This document shows positions 25,816-37,041 of a DNA stretch of 64,000 bases, one piece after another; the stretch's first letter is position 1; every line of letters starts with the position of its first letter. The position numbers were made by a program, and so were the translations under genes. The notes beneath the pieces are model-generated. The model was not told the origin of the DNA. It made no database searches and saw only the letters and a program-made list of their open reading frames with translations. This DNA is from Leptobrachium leishanense (Eukaryota; Chordata; Amphibia; Anura; Megophryidae), in the NCBI GenBank assembly GCA_009667805.1, contig CM019069.1, positions 50,302,153 through 50,366,152 on the forward strand, written 5' to 3'.

Positions 25816-26857
25816 AAAATGGGCAACGAGACCTTATGGCTATTCAGGGAAGAAAATGAGGGAATATAGAATATTTTTAGATCAAAAGACTGGATTGGAG
25901 GAAATACTGATGTGGGGGGGTGAAGCTATTTTGACCAAAGATTAAGCCATTTTGTTCAGTGGGTGTCCTATTCTTGTGGATTTGTTGCCACCTAGTGGAC
26001 GCTTCCAGCATGTGCGGTGATGATATGTGCGCAACATAAGAGGAGGTGCGTTTCCTGAAACTCTCATTAATTTCCTTTCATTAATTTATGAACTATAAAG
26101 AAAACTTTGGGTTCGGGTCTATAGGAATTGGCCCGTGTAACAGCACTGACTGAATAACGGAGACTTCTCAAAACCAGCCAACTTGGATTAGAACCCCGGG
26201 TAGATTCCACTGAATTTCCTAAAATTTCCTTTTGAGATTGTGTGAGTGATGCTGTAACAGGGGGATATACATTTCAGTGAATAACCCCATATAATTTAGC
26301 TGAAAATGACAGAAGAGGTGAACACACAGTCTGGTGCTAGGATAGGGTTAATCCTATTAGAGTTTTTAAGTAGCCATATGGCTTTAACATGATTTCCACA
26401 TTGTGCTAGAATTTTTATTGGCAACAGCTTGTCTGTTTTTCTCCTTTAGGTTTGTTATGCCTGCAAACCACAAGGTTCAAATTAAAAAGTTCTAGTCTCC
26501 CCAAAGAATTTAGCAGCCTCCCAAGAAGATGGTGTGAGATCAGAGCAGCCTGGCATGTCTCAGGGGTCATCCACGTGGATGCTTTGAACACCAGCTTATG
26601 TACCTCCTCTCTCGAGGGTCTGCAGGAGGGGTGGGGGCCATAAAAAGGCAACAATAGTAGCATCCTGTGAAATTAATCACTTTAGTACAGAGTGTTGTCC
26701 ATAGCAATATCTAGAAGTAGCTGTTTCTGCTCTTTTTGTGCTTTAAGAAATACATTTAAAGATGCAAAATCCTGGTTAAAAATAAAGGTTTTCAAACAAT
26801 TTCTGAAACTGCAATAGGCCAATACAGGTATATATACATATATATACACTTACAAGG
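25816..26857. other. Intron, no gene
   Basis: No exon with splice signals and no repeat I can name. A GTTGCCACCTAGTGGACG word near 25987 resembles the CGCCACCTAGTG word in the foldback arms at 10.6 and 11.3 kb. Confidence 0.35.
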
Positions 26858-26999
26858 GTTGTGGTGGAGGACAAAAAGTGAGATAAAAAGCCTCCACGCT
26901 ATAATTAGTTATGTTTATTATTGCAGAAGCCACTTGTACATCACAGCAATTCAAAGGATTGCATCCCAGAGCTCCTGTGCAACATTCCCCATATGCGAA
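26858..26999. repeat. Fragment of the GGTGGAGGACAAAAAGTGAG repeat
   Basis: Matches the left part of the foldback repeat at 56.7 kb (GGAGGACAAAAAGTGAGATA, TGTTTATTATTGCAGAAGCC, GCATCCCAGAGCTCCTGTGC) and stops at CCCCATATGC. Non-coding. Confidence 0.8.
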
Positions 27000-27003
27000 A
27001 TTA

Positions 27004-27642
27004 TGGAGTGCTCAATTCGCCGACCCTGCGGTGAATTCTGCATTCACCACAGGGTCCCCGAAGTGCGGCGAATGGATTCGCCAAACACCACTGATAAACC
27101 TTAATGCCGCCAAACAGTGGTTAAAAAAAAAATAATAATTTAAAAAGGCGTCTTAAACAAGAATTAGGCATGGAAAGAATATGTAACGGTTTTATAACTA
27201 AAAATAAAAAGGTCTTTTGCAGAATAGAAAAAAACATTATCGGAATCAAAGACATTGCCAAAAATATACAGAAAAATGCAAAAAAAAATAAAGAATTTTT
27301 GCTGCAAATAATACTGTTTAATAAAACTAAAAAAAAAAAAAAAAAGGAATTTTTTTTAAATTGGAATATTAACGACCGAAAGAAACCACCGAAATTATGG
27401 GCATTTCGCCAACATGTCAGTGCAGGTTGGCGTGCTCTGAATAGATTAAACATTACTCCTCTATGAGGAATTTCACTGCCGCAGTAGGTCGCCGAATTGC
27501 ACCATATCTCACTGGCAATTTGCCAATATTTGGCGATTTGCCAGCTTTCTGAATAGCCAAACTGCCACAAAATTGCACTGTATCGGGAAATTCAGTGTCC
27601 GGTGCATTTCATCGGCCAATTCGGCTCTGTTTGAATAACCCC
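27004..27642. mobile_element. MITE of the 'TTTGAATAACCCC' family, copy 1
   Basis: Non-coding. The right end is CTGTTTGAATAACCCC. Interior words such as GGTGAATTC, CACAGGGTCCCCGAAGTGCGG and CATTTCGCCAA also occur in the copies at 57.4 and 63.0 kb. Long A runs fill the middle. The left end is diverged. Confidence 0.6.
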
Positions 27643-28328
27643 TTATATTTTCAGGTGGAAAAGTTATTATTTTTTTTCAAATTAGTGTGTTTCATGCCTT
27701 TATAGATAAATATATATATTTTCCAATTTCCACTTCATGGGCCTGAAACTGTTAAAATTTAGACTAAAAACAGCAAACATGACAACAGGGAGCAGGGGGA
27801 GAGCGGGTTGTAGTCTCATACAGAGAAATGGTTACAATATCTACATAACATTTATTAGAGGTGGTCTGTCATGATCAGGTGCACTTTAGCTGCGATATCC
27901 CATCAGGGAAAGGATATTGTATAGGTCTTCAACATCAAATCCCTTGAGATATTGCAGTTGGTAATCACCCGGAACTAGCAATGAGCGCCACCATGTTTCA
28001 CCCTTTGTGGATGGAGCTAACTGGGGGATACTGCGCAGCAATACACTAATGGCTTTTCGAAGTGACGTTGGTGCATTGACAAGTCCATCAGCAAGCCGAC
28101 AGACACCTGGTCACCGCAGTAGGCCGTCTTATAGGGTGGCTCTCCGCTGGGAGCTGTCCTTCCACCTGCGGCATGCTGCCGTAACATGAGGACAAAAACG
28201 TTGACATGGAATAACTATATTTTTTGTGACAAAAATGAAAGATGTAATGTATTTATTCTTTCTCAATTGTTACATTTGCACTGATCAGTTTTACACACTG
28301 TTAAATATATATATATATATATTTTTTT
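27643..28328. other. Intron, no gene
   Basis: No exon recognised. A (TA)n run at 28304-28322 borders the SINE that follows. Confidence 0.4.
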
Positions 28329-28528
28329 TGAGAAAGTATTTTACCAGGAAGGATACATTGAGATTTCTCTCGTTTTCAGGTCTGTCCTGGGTGGCGAGTA
28401 TGTACCGTTAGGTGTCTTGCCCAAGGACACTTACTGGAGATGTGCTCTTGCTGGGATTCGAACCTGTGTCTCCACGGCTATAGAGCAGTGATGTTACTTC
28501 TACTCTACCTAGCCGGTACAATTTCTTT
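28329..28528 (-). mobile_element. tRNA-derived SINE, V-SINE type
   Basis: On the minus strand it has a tRNA-like head with a B box (ACAGGTTCGAATCCCAGC), then GTGTCCTTGGGCAAGACACC, a word typical of the conserved body of vertebrate V-SINE-type elements, and it ends toward an A/T-rich tail. An intact A box is not obvious. Such elements are copied by RNA polymerase III and moved by LINE enzymes. It lies about 180 bp from exon F. Confidence 0.65.
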
Positions 28529-28705
28529 CTATTAGTATAAAAAGGTTGCATTCGAGCTCTCTGTTTATACATAAATAAAAAACTACTATACGGGAGTATT
28601 GTAAAATGGAGTTTAAGGAAGAAGAACAGTTGACAGCTCCAAGGTGTGTTTAACATATTCTGACAATACTGCAATTTCTTGGCGTTTTTAATAAAGTGCC
28701 AGTAC

Positions 28706-28912
28706 CTGTAGTTGAATATTAAATGAACTCAGATCCTCAGCTTTCTTCTCTAAAGACTGAACCCAAACTTTCCTCTTCTGTCTGCATCTGGAGGCTGCAG
28801 CGCGGTTACGTTCTAAAAACTTCCTTCTTTTTTCATCTGGGTCATCGCTTGCTGCTTTCCTCCGGCGCCCCCCTGTGCTTTGAGTTTGTGGAGCAGGGGG
28901 AGTTGGTGAAGC
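28706..28912 (-). CDS. ATF2: ATF2 exon F: basic region and start of leucine zipper
   Basis: 207 bp, 69 codons, phase 0 at both ends, read from 28912 down. Encodes ASPTPPAPQTQSTGGRRRK, then DPDEKRRKFLERNRAAASRC and RQKRKVWVQSLEKKAEDLSS, ending FNIQLQ. The basic region, with the NRAAASRCR signature, contacts CRE-type sites (TGACGTCA); the heptad leucines start the zipper that exon G continues. The acceptor is TTCCAG and the donor GTACTG. DPDEKRRKFLERNR and KVWVQSLEKKAEDLSS follow ATF2 rather than ATF7, which has DPDERRQRF and KLWVSSLEKKAEEL. The zipper has FNIQ where mammals have LNGQ; that residue is not a heptad leucine. Confidence 0.97.
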
Positions 28913-29651
28913 CTGGAACAAACAAGGGTGAGACAGTTGGTGCCTCACGGTTGAAGACCAGTACAGTCTGCGAAAACAGCGCGTCAGGTGTATCGCAAAT
29001 GGGCTCTAGCACATTAACGGAGAATAATGGCTCTTGATATGCCGCAGCGATTTATCTCATGACAGCTTTAAATAACCGCCCATGATACGGTCTTACACAC
29101 TGAAAAACTACTCCGGTTTCTGTAACATGTAGCTAAAGGGCCTCGAATACTTTCTATATAGAGTATTCAGAACGGTGAATCTCAAAATGTTGCATTGTAC
29201 CTGGAACAGCCTTCCAGGGGATGTAATTAAGTCTGAAAAGGAAATTAATTACCAAATACACACATGAGAAGAAGAAAAAAAAAAAGGCTTAACAATAACA
29301 TAAAATTGGTGATTTCAGAGTGGTCAGACGATACGGCTCATTAGCGTATGTTACCTTTTGTAATTCATATTAGTATATTGCCACTTATATGTATACTTAA
29401 AATCTTTCTTTTTACAGCAAAGGTTTCATCTGCTCAACCATAACAAGTAGGGATGAAACAAATCGGTAATCAGAATAGTTGACAGCCATTCTCATTATCG
29501 ATTAATCAGTTGGTCCATTAATCTATTTGTACTGTTTTTACTTTTTAGAGTTAGACTGATTTAAACGATAATAACCCCAGACTCTGCTTTGGAGCTGATT
29601 GGAGAAAACATGTCGCTGCTTGGTTTAGTTGCGGGGTTATGTTACACATAC

Positions 29652-30654
29652 ATAGTACAGGAGGGATGGGGTCGCGCCTATTCCCTGAAGGGGCGGCTGC
29701 AACCACCAGATGTATCCAGCCCAGCAACATGTATAAAACAAAGAAAATGTGTCATCTGCACTTATTCCCATTACATTGTGTGAAACAAAACACAATTAGA
29801 GGCTTTGGTTTCTTTTAATGGCCATTAAGAGTGTAAGCTCACCGCCAAACGTCAAGGCACCTCTAGTGAGGGTGAGTCCTATCCAAAAATGAAACCAGAG
29901 GCTGCTGTGTAGCGAACCATCACTGCTCACACTGCTTTTCAGTCATGAGATAGACTGGTGGGCTCATATTTATGCCCTCCTAGAAACAAATCCACCTTGG
30001 GATAAAAAAACAAAGACACGGAATGGAACATACTGCAATGATAACCTGGCTGGCGGTACAATAAAACATACATAGTACAGGAGGGGTGGGGTCGCGCCTA
30101 TTCCCCAATGGGGCGGCTGAAAGACACCAGATGTATCCAGCCCTCCAGGCAGGTCATCATTGCAGCATGTTCCGCTGCGTGTCTTTGTTTTTTGATCCCA
30201 AGGTGGATTTGTTTCTGGGAGGGCATAAATAGGAGCCCACTAGTCCAGTGGTCCCCAACCCTGGTCCTCAGGGCCCACTAACAGGCCAGATTTTGCAGAT
30301 CACCATGGGGAAAAGCAGACTGAATCCTGCAATCACTGAGCAGCAAATCATACCACCTGTGCTGTGCTTCAGATATCTGGCAAACCTGGCCTGTTAGTGG
30401 GCCCTGAGGACCAGGGTTGGGGACCACTGCACTAGTCTACCTCATGACTGAAAAGCAGCATGAGCAGTGATGGTTCGCTACACAGCAGCCTGTGGCTTAA
30501 TTTTTGAATAGGATAGGACTCACCCTAACTAGCGGTGCCTTGACGTTGGCGGGTGAGCTTACTCTCTTAATGGCCATTAATAGAAACCAAAGCCTCTAAT
30601 TGTGTTTTGTTTCACACAGAATAAAGGGAATAAGCGCAGATGACATATATTTTC
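29652..30654. repeat. Foldback repeat nested in the hAT-type element
   Basis: The left arm (about 29725-30050) is the inverse of about 30145-30660 after the MITE at 30246-30429 is taken out (GAGCTTAC, GCCTCTAATTGTGTTTTGTT, GAACCATCACTGCTCA). A separate 77-bp segment with GGGGTCGCGCCTATTCCC occurs twice in direct orientation, at 29646-29722 and 30066-30142. TTATGTTACACATAC occurs on both sides (29637-29651 and 30655-30669) and may be a target duplication, but part of it also matches the arms. Confidence 0.75.
30246..30429. mobile_element. 184-bp hAT-type MITE with perfect 8-bp duplication
   Basis: Starts CAGTGGTCCCCAACCCTGG and ends with its inverse, flanked by CACTAGTC at 30238-30245 and 30430-30437. 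The inverted repeats are over 40 bp (through CTAACAGGCCA). A second copy, 183 bp, is at 55109-55291. Non-coding. Confidence 0.95.
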
Positions 30655-31445
30655 TTATGTTACACATACCCAGTTTGTTTTTATTTAGTTTACAACAGTA
30701 GCAGAACTATAGCACAACCCCTAGGCTGCTGCCACTGACAGTGGGTGTTGTACCTCTGGTGTTTTATCTTTACCTGGAGCTGGAGTCCTGTGCCACCGCC
30801 TCACCCTCTCTGCCACCCACTCTTTGGACTGAAGCTGCCATTCCCTCCTTTTGGTCCGGTCCCTTCCTCCTAAGTCAGGCCCAGTCTTTTGCGCAAACTC
30901 ACTCACTCTCATACTCTGGTCAAGTCCCTTGCCCAAACTCCCTCCCTTCCAACTCTGGACCCTCCTCCTGCTCGTTTGTGAAATTATTGTAAAGGCACAC
31001 TACACATCCTGACCTTTTTAGCATATTAAAATGGCCAGGCTGCATGGAGTGCGCCTCCTTCTCTGCCTGCTTTCGTGGCGACATCATCAAATCTGTCTAA
31101 GCGCTCTAGGCAGCGTTCATTTGGGGAGAAAGCAGACATGGGCTTTAGCTAAGCACACAACATCAATCCATTGCTCTGACCAGTTGCTTGCATAACTTGT
31201 GTGTGAAAGTACGCAAGAAACGCAGTTTGCGTGCGCAGTACGTACAAAAGTTACTTACATTACACATATTATGGGAAAAAAAAAAAAAGGGGGGGCAGGG
31301 ATTGATTTTATTTATTTATTTTTACTACAAAGTGTTCAAGTACCAAATTGTTTTAATATTTTTTCTCCGATGAATCAATTAAATCGAAAAAATTATCTGC
31401 CAACTAATAGATTATGAAAATAATAGTTGCAGACCTAATAACAAG

Positions 31446-32569
31446 TAAAAAAATACATAATTTAAAAAGTCTGATAATAATAAAAATAAGGCTTTGAATT
31501 CCGACCACATTAAAAAAATTGAAAAATGCATCAGGATGAACATAAACATCAATATATGGTCAACACCTGAATTTTTCACTTGGGATATTAGTGGTTTTAG
31601 TGCTTGGGTTAACCCTCCAATTGTGTTTTCTTTCCGAAGTGGAAAAGAGATGCAAACAACAATTTATTTAGTGTTGATGTTTTTGGTCTACAATTCACTT
31701 GGTCTTCAACCAAATTAAGGACTCGATTAACTTCGGCCAGATGACTGAAATCAGGACCTTTGTTTTCCGATTTTAGGCCATTTTTTGGTTTACCAGCACT
31801 TGGATTACGGATAAAAATTCTAATCAATTAGCGGCTTTCGCTGATATACTTTTCAATGGAAATATCTGCTCTATCAATGCAATTTGAATTTATTGGTGTG
31901 CAGATCTCTGCAAAAAGTTCAAAAAGCTGAAAGGGATTGATAAATCGTTTTTCAGGCACGAAAATTGTGGGAATACAGCTGAAAACTTTTCTTTTTTTGT
32001 AAACATCAGTTCCTATAGTCAGGTTTAAAAAAAAGGCACAAATTTGCAGGTAAGTTGCCAAAAATAAGCTTTTTCGGCCATTTTACCAACCCGCTATTTT
32101 TGGACCAGCAGCATTTTTCGATGAATATCAGCGCCAGCTAAATTTTGTCAAATGAAAAAGACGTTATTTTAAAAAATAACATTGCAAGCAGCTGATTTTT
32201 CCCTCCAGAAAAAATAAATAAATAACGGCCAATAGAATTAAATCGAGCGCTAAGCTGGATTTAATGTTCCATCTTTTCATCCAACTCTTGTATTCTTTTA
32301 CCCTGTTATTTCCCCAAAAACACTCTCAGGCCACCATCGGTTGCCTACAGCTAAAATGGGGTCGCTAAGGGAAAAAAATGAGCATTCGCTAACCTCCCCT
32401 TAGCGTCTCGTTTTACCAGTAGATTACGGGGCAGTCGCTGAATCCAGCAACCTGACCCGTATCGACCACTAGGCTAACGTGCAGTCGTGAGCATCCCCTC
32501 CATGGACTCCATGGAGGCTTCTACTGCTGGGTCACATGACCGGCAGAGTGATCGTTGGAGGTTAAGTAT
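31446..32569. other. Intron, no gene
   Basis: AT-rich sequence with no splice-bounded open reading stretch and no repeat I recognise. Confidence 0.4.
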
Positions 32570-32574
32570 AGGGG

Positions 32575-35500
32575 TGTCATGCGTCGCTGTGTGTGAGGAG
32601 CAGGGGAGTCCGGTTTGCAGCAAATGCAGGAGACCATACAGGTTGAAGGGCACGGTTTAGTTTATTTTATGCACCGGCAGGACAAAAGGAATATACAGGA
32701 CTAGAACTAAAAGATGACTAGACACAAGAAAGGAGCTGACAGAGGACTAAGAGAAAAATGAATAAACTAGACACAGGCTGGATACAGAGAGGCATGACAT
32801 GAACTAGACACAGGCTGGATACAGAGGGGCATGACATGAACTAGACACAGGCTGGATACAGAGGGGCATGACATGAACTAGACACAGGCTGGATACAGAG
32901 AGGCATGACATGAACTAGACACAGGCTGGATACAGAGGGGCATGACATGAACTAGACACAGGCTGGATACAGAGGGGCATGACATGAACTAGACACAGGC
33001 TGGATACAGAGGGGCATGACATGAACTAGACACAGGCTGGATACAGAGGGGCATGTCATGAACTAGACACAGAGGGGCATGTCATGAACTAGACACAGGC
33101 TGGATACAGAGGGGCATGACATGAACTAGACACAGGCTGGATACAGAGGGGCATGACATGAACTAGACACAGGCTGGATACAGAGGGGCATGACATGAAC
33201 TAGACACAGGCTGGATACAGAGGGGCATGACATGAACTAGACACAGGCTGGATACAGAGGGGCATGACATGAACTAGACACAGGCTGGATACAGAGGGGC
33301 ATGTCATGAACTAGACACAGGCTGGATACAGAGAGGCATGACATGAACTAGACACAGGCTGGATACAGAGAGGCATGACATGAACTAGACACAGGCTGGA
33401 TACAGAGAGGCATGACATGAACTAGACACAGGCTGGATACAGAGGGGCATGTCATGAACTAGACACAGGCTGGATACAGAGAGGCATGACATGAACTAGA
33501 CACAGGCTGGATACAGAGAGGCATGTCATGAACTAGACACAGGCTGGATACAGAGGGGCATGTCATGAACTAGACACAGGCTGGATACAGAGAGGCATGT
33601 CATGAACTAGACACAGGCTGGATACAGAGAGGCATGACATGAACTAGACACAGGCTGGATACAGAGAGGCATGACATGAACTAGACACAGGCTGGATACA
33701 GAGGGGCATGTCATGAACTAGACACAGGCTGGATACAGAGAGGCATGACATGAACTAGACACAGGCTGGATACAGAGAGGCATGTCATGAACTAGACACA
33801 GGCTGGATACAGAGAGGCATGACATGAACTAGACACAGGCTGGATACAGAGAGGCATGTCATGAACTAGACACAGGCTGGATACAGAGAGGCATGACATG
33901 AACTAGACACAGGCTGGATACAGAGGGGCATGTCATGAACTAGACACAGGCTGGATACAGAGAGGCATGACATGAACTAGACACAGGCTGGATACAGAGA
34001 GGCATGACATGAACTAGACACAGGCTGGATACAGAGAGGCATGACATGAACTAGACACAGGCTGGATACAGAGAGGCATGTCATGAACTAGACACAGGCT
34101 GGATACAGAGAGGCATGACATGAACTAGACACAGGCTGGATACAGAGAGGCATGTCATGAACTAGACACAGGCTGGATACAGAGAGGCATGACATGAACT
34201 AGACACAGGCTGGATACAGAGGGGCATGTCATGAACTAGACACAGGCTGGATACAGAGAGGCATGACATGAACTAGACACAGGCTGGATACAGAGAGGCA
34301 TGACATGAACTAGACACAGGCTGGATACAGAGAGGCATGTCATGAACTAGACACAGAGGGGCATGTCATGAACTAGACACAGGCTGGATACAGAGGGGCA
34401 TGTCATGAACTAGACACAGGCTGGATACAGAGGGGCATGACATGAACTAGACACAGGCTGGATACAGAGGGGCATGACATGAACTGGACACAGGCTGGAT
34501 ACAGAGGGGCATGTCATGAACTAGACACAGGCTGGATACAGAGAGGCATGACATGAACTAGACACAGGCTGGATACAGAGGGGCATGACATGAACTAGAC
34601 ACAGGCTGGATACAGAGGGGCACGACATGAACTAGACACAGGCTGGATACAGAGGGGCACGACATGAACTAGACACAGGCTGGATACAGAGGGGCATGAC
34701 ATGAACTAGACACAGGCTGGATACAGAGGGGCATGACATGAACTAGACACAGGCTGGATACAGAGGGGCATGTCATGAACTAGACACAGGCTGGATACAG
34801 AGGGGCATGTCATGAACTAGACACAGGCTGGATACAGAGGGGCATGTCATGAACTAGACACAGGCTGGATACAGAGGGGCATGTCATGAACTAGACACAG
34901 GCTGGATACAGAGGGGCATGTCATGAACTAGACACAGGCTGGATACAGAGAGGCATGTCATGAACTAGACACAGGCTGGATACAGAGGGGCATGTCATGA
35001 ACTAGACACAGGCTGGATACAGAGGGGCATGTCATGAACTAGACACAGGCTGGATACAGAGAGGCATGTCATGAACTAGACACAGGCTGGATACAGAGGG
35101 GCACGACATGAACTAGACACAGGCTGGATACAGAGGGGCACGACATGAACTAGACACAGGCTGGATACAGAGGGGCATGACATGAACTAGACACAGGCTG
35201 GATACAGAGGGGCATGACATGAACTAGACACAGGCTGGATACAGAGGGGCATGTCATGAACTAGACACAGGCTGGATACAGAGGGGCATGTCATGAACTA
35301 GACACAGGCTGGATACAGAGGGGCATGTCATGAACTAGACACAGGCTGGATACAGAGGGGCATGTCATGAACTAGACACAGGCTGGATACAGAGGGGCAT
35401 GACATGAACTAGACACAGGCTGGATACAGAGGGGCATGTCATGAACTAGACACAGGCTGGATACAGAGGGGCATGTCATGAACTAGACACAGGCTGGATA

Positions 35501-36903
35501 CAGAGAGGCATGTCATGAACTAGACACAGGCTGGATACAGAGGGGCATGACATGAACTAGACACAGGCTGGATACAGAGGGGCATGTCATGAACTAGACA
35601 CAGGCTGGATACAGAGGGGCATGACATGAACTAGACACAGGCTGGATACAGAGGGGCATGTCATGAACTAGACACAGGCTGGATACAGAGGGGCATGTCA
35701 TGAACTAGACACAGGCTGGATACAGAGGGGCATGACATGAACTAGACACAGGCTGGATACAGAGGGGCATGTCATGAACTAGACACAGGCTGGATACAGA
35801 GGGGCATGACATGAACTAGACACAGGCTGGATACAGAGGGGCATGTCATGAACTAGACACAGGCTGGATACAGAGAGGCATGTCATGAACTAGACACAGG
35901 CTGGATACAGAGGGGCATGACATGAACTAGACACAGGCTGGATACAGAGGGGCATGACATGAACTAGACACAGGCTGGATACAGAGGGGCATGTCATGAA
36001 CTAGACACAGGCTGGATACAGAGGGGCATGTCATGAACTAGACACAGGCTGGATACAGAGGGGCATGTCATGAACTAGACACAGGCTGGATACAGAGGGG
36101 CATGACATGAACTAGACACAGGCTGGATACAGAGGGGCATGACATGAACTAGACACAGGCTGGATACAGAGGGGCATGTCATGAACTAGACACAGGCTGG
36201 ATACAGAGGGGCATGTCATGAACTAGACACAGGCTGGATACAGAGGGGCATGTCATGAACTAGACACAGGCTGGATACAGAGGGGCATGTCATGAACTAG
36301 ACACAGGCTGGATACAGAGGGGCATGACATGAACTAGACACAGGCTGGATACAGAGGGGCATGACATGAACTAGACACAAGATACAAAGGGGTACTTACA
36401 CAGAAGCAGGATAATAACAGAGGCAGATTGTAGGACACAGGGACAGATACACAAATAGCAGAGGGTCTATGGTGGAGGTGGCAACAAAGAGGTCTTGGTA
36501 CAGGGGTCAGCAGGAGTCCATATGAATGGTGGAAGTCCTTGAAATAAACAGAAGTCCTTTTGGCAAAATGAGGGGATAATCCAAATAGCAACGAAAAGTC
36601 CAGTAGGGAAGACAAGGGGGTATGGAATCCAGGTACAGGCAGGTTCACACAGCATGTGACTCAGTGGTCAGATGTTAATGCTGAAGTCCCGAGCATTGGG
36701 CGTAGTCTCCCTATATGGAGACCTGGGCAGGTGAGGGGTAATTAAACTCAGGGACAAACATATGGGAAATACTGGGCTGGAGGATGGGGAACTGGATCAA
36801 AGCAAGGGCTAGATGGGAAATCTGGAATGGGACAGAACAGGGAAGATGGTAGTTCAGACCCATATCAAGGCCTTTTGCGGTGTCTGCGGCGACGGGCATG
36901 ACA
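32575..36903. mobile_element. LTR-like element enlarged by an internal satellite
   Basis: Termini TGTCATGCGTCGC and GCGACGGGCATGACA are inverted repeats that start with TG and end with CA. They are flanked by a 5-bp direct repeat AGGGG (32570-32574 and 36904-36908). This is what a solo LTR leaves. Of its 4,329 bp, about 3,640 are a 37-bp tandem array; the rest, about 0.7 kb, is an ordinary size for an LTR. Nothing in it codes for gag or pol. A TIR-bearing non-autonomous DNA element is the alternative. Confidence 0.68.
32744..36380. repeat. 37-bp satellite array, about 98 copies
   Basis: The unit contains GAACTAGACACAGGCTGGAT followed by ACAGAGGGGCATGACAT. Period 37 bp measured at 32768, 32805 and onward. 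Units vary at a few fixed sites (ATGACATG or ATGTCATG, GAGAGGC or GAGGGGC, rare CACGAC). Two shortened units lacking 11 bp sit at about 33059 and 34347. A paired CACGAC variant at 34621/34658 recurs at 35102/35139, exactly 481 bp = 13 units away, so blocks of units have been duplicated. Non-coding. Confidence 0.97.
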
Positions 36904-37040
36904 AGGGGGCGCAAGGTAGAGTAAACTTGCGCTAAAAAGTGCTAATACCGATGCGCTAAGGTTTTTTTTTTAACCCATTATCGGGAGGTGATCTTTGCGG
37001 CACGCCATTGCCTCAATTAAGATAGCGCCAATGCTCATAT
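36384..37040. other. Right flank of the satellite element, then intron
   Basis: Up to 36903 this is the unexpanded remainder of the LTR-like element. Beyond that is a short unremarkable stretch up to the Tc1 insertion. No gene. Confidence 0.5.
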
Positions 37041-37041
37041 A

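Larger units (their letters stand above)
29448..31437. mobile_element. hAT-type element holding nested repeats
   Basis: Ends TAGGGATGAAACAAATCGG and, inverted, TAGGTCTGCAACTATTATTT, flanked by a perfect 8-bp duplication ATAACAAG (29440-29447 and 31438-31445). AATCGATTAAT-type words lie just inside both ends, as in common vertebrate hAT MITEs. The 1,990-bp span contains a foldback repeat, which in turn contains a second hAT-type MITE. No transposase is seen. Confidence 0.85.

Noticed and set aside
28440..28510. Possible tRNA gene (GGTTCGAATCCC B box on the minus strand)
   Set aside because: The flanking sequence is a SINE body and there is no cloverleaf with a proper acceptor stem.
32744..36380. 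CRISPR-like array
   Set aside because: The repeats are directly tandem with no unique spacers, in a vertebrate intron; this is a satellite.
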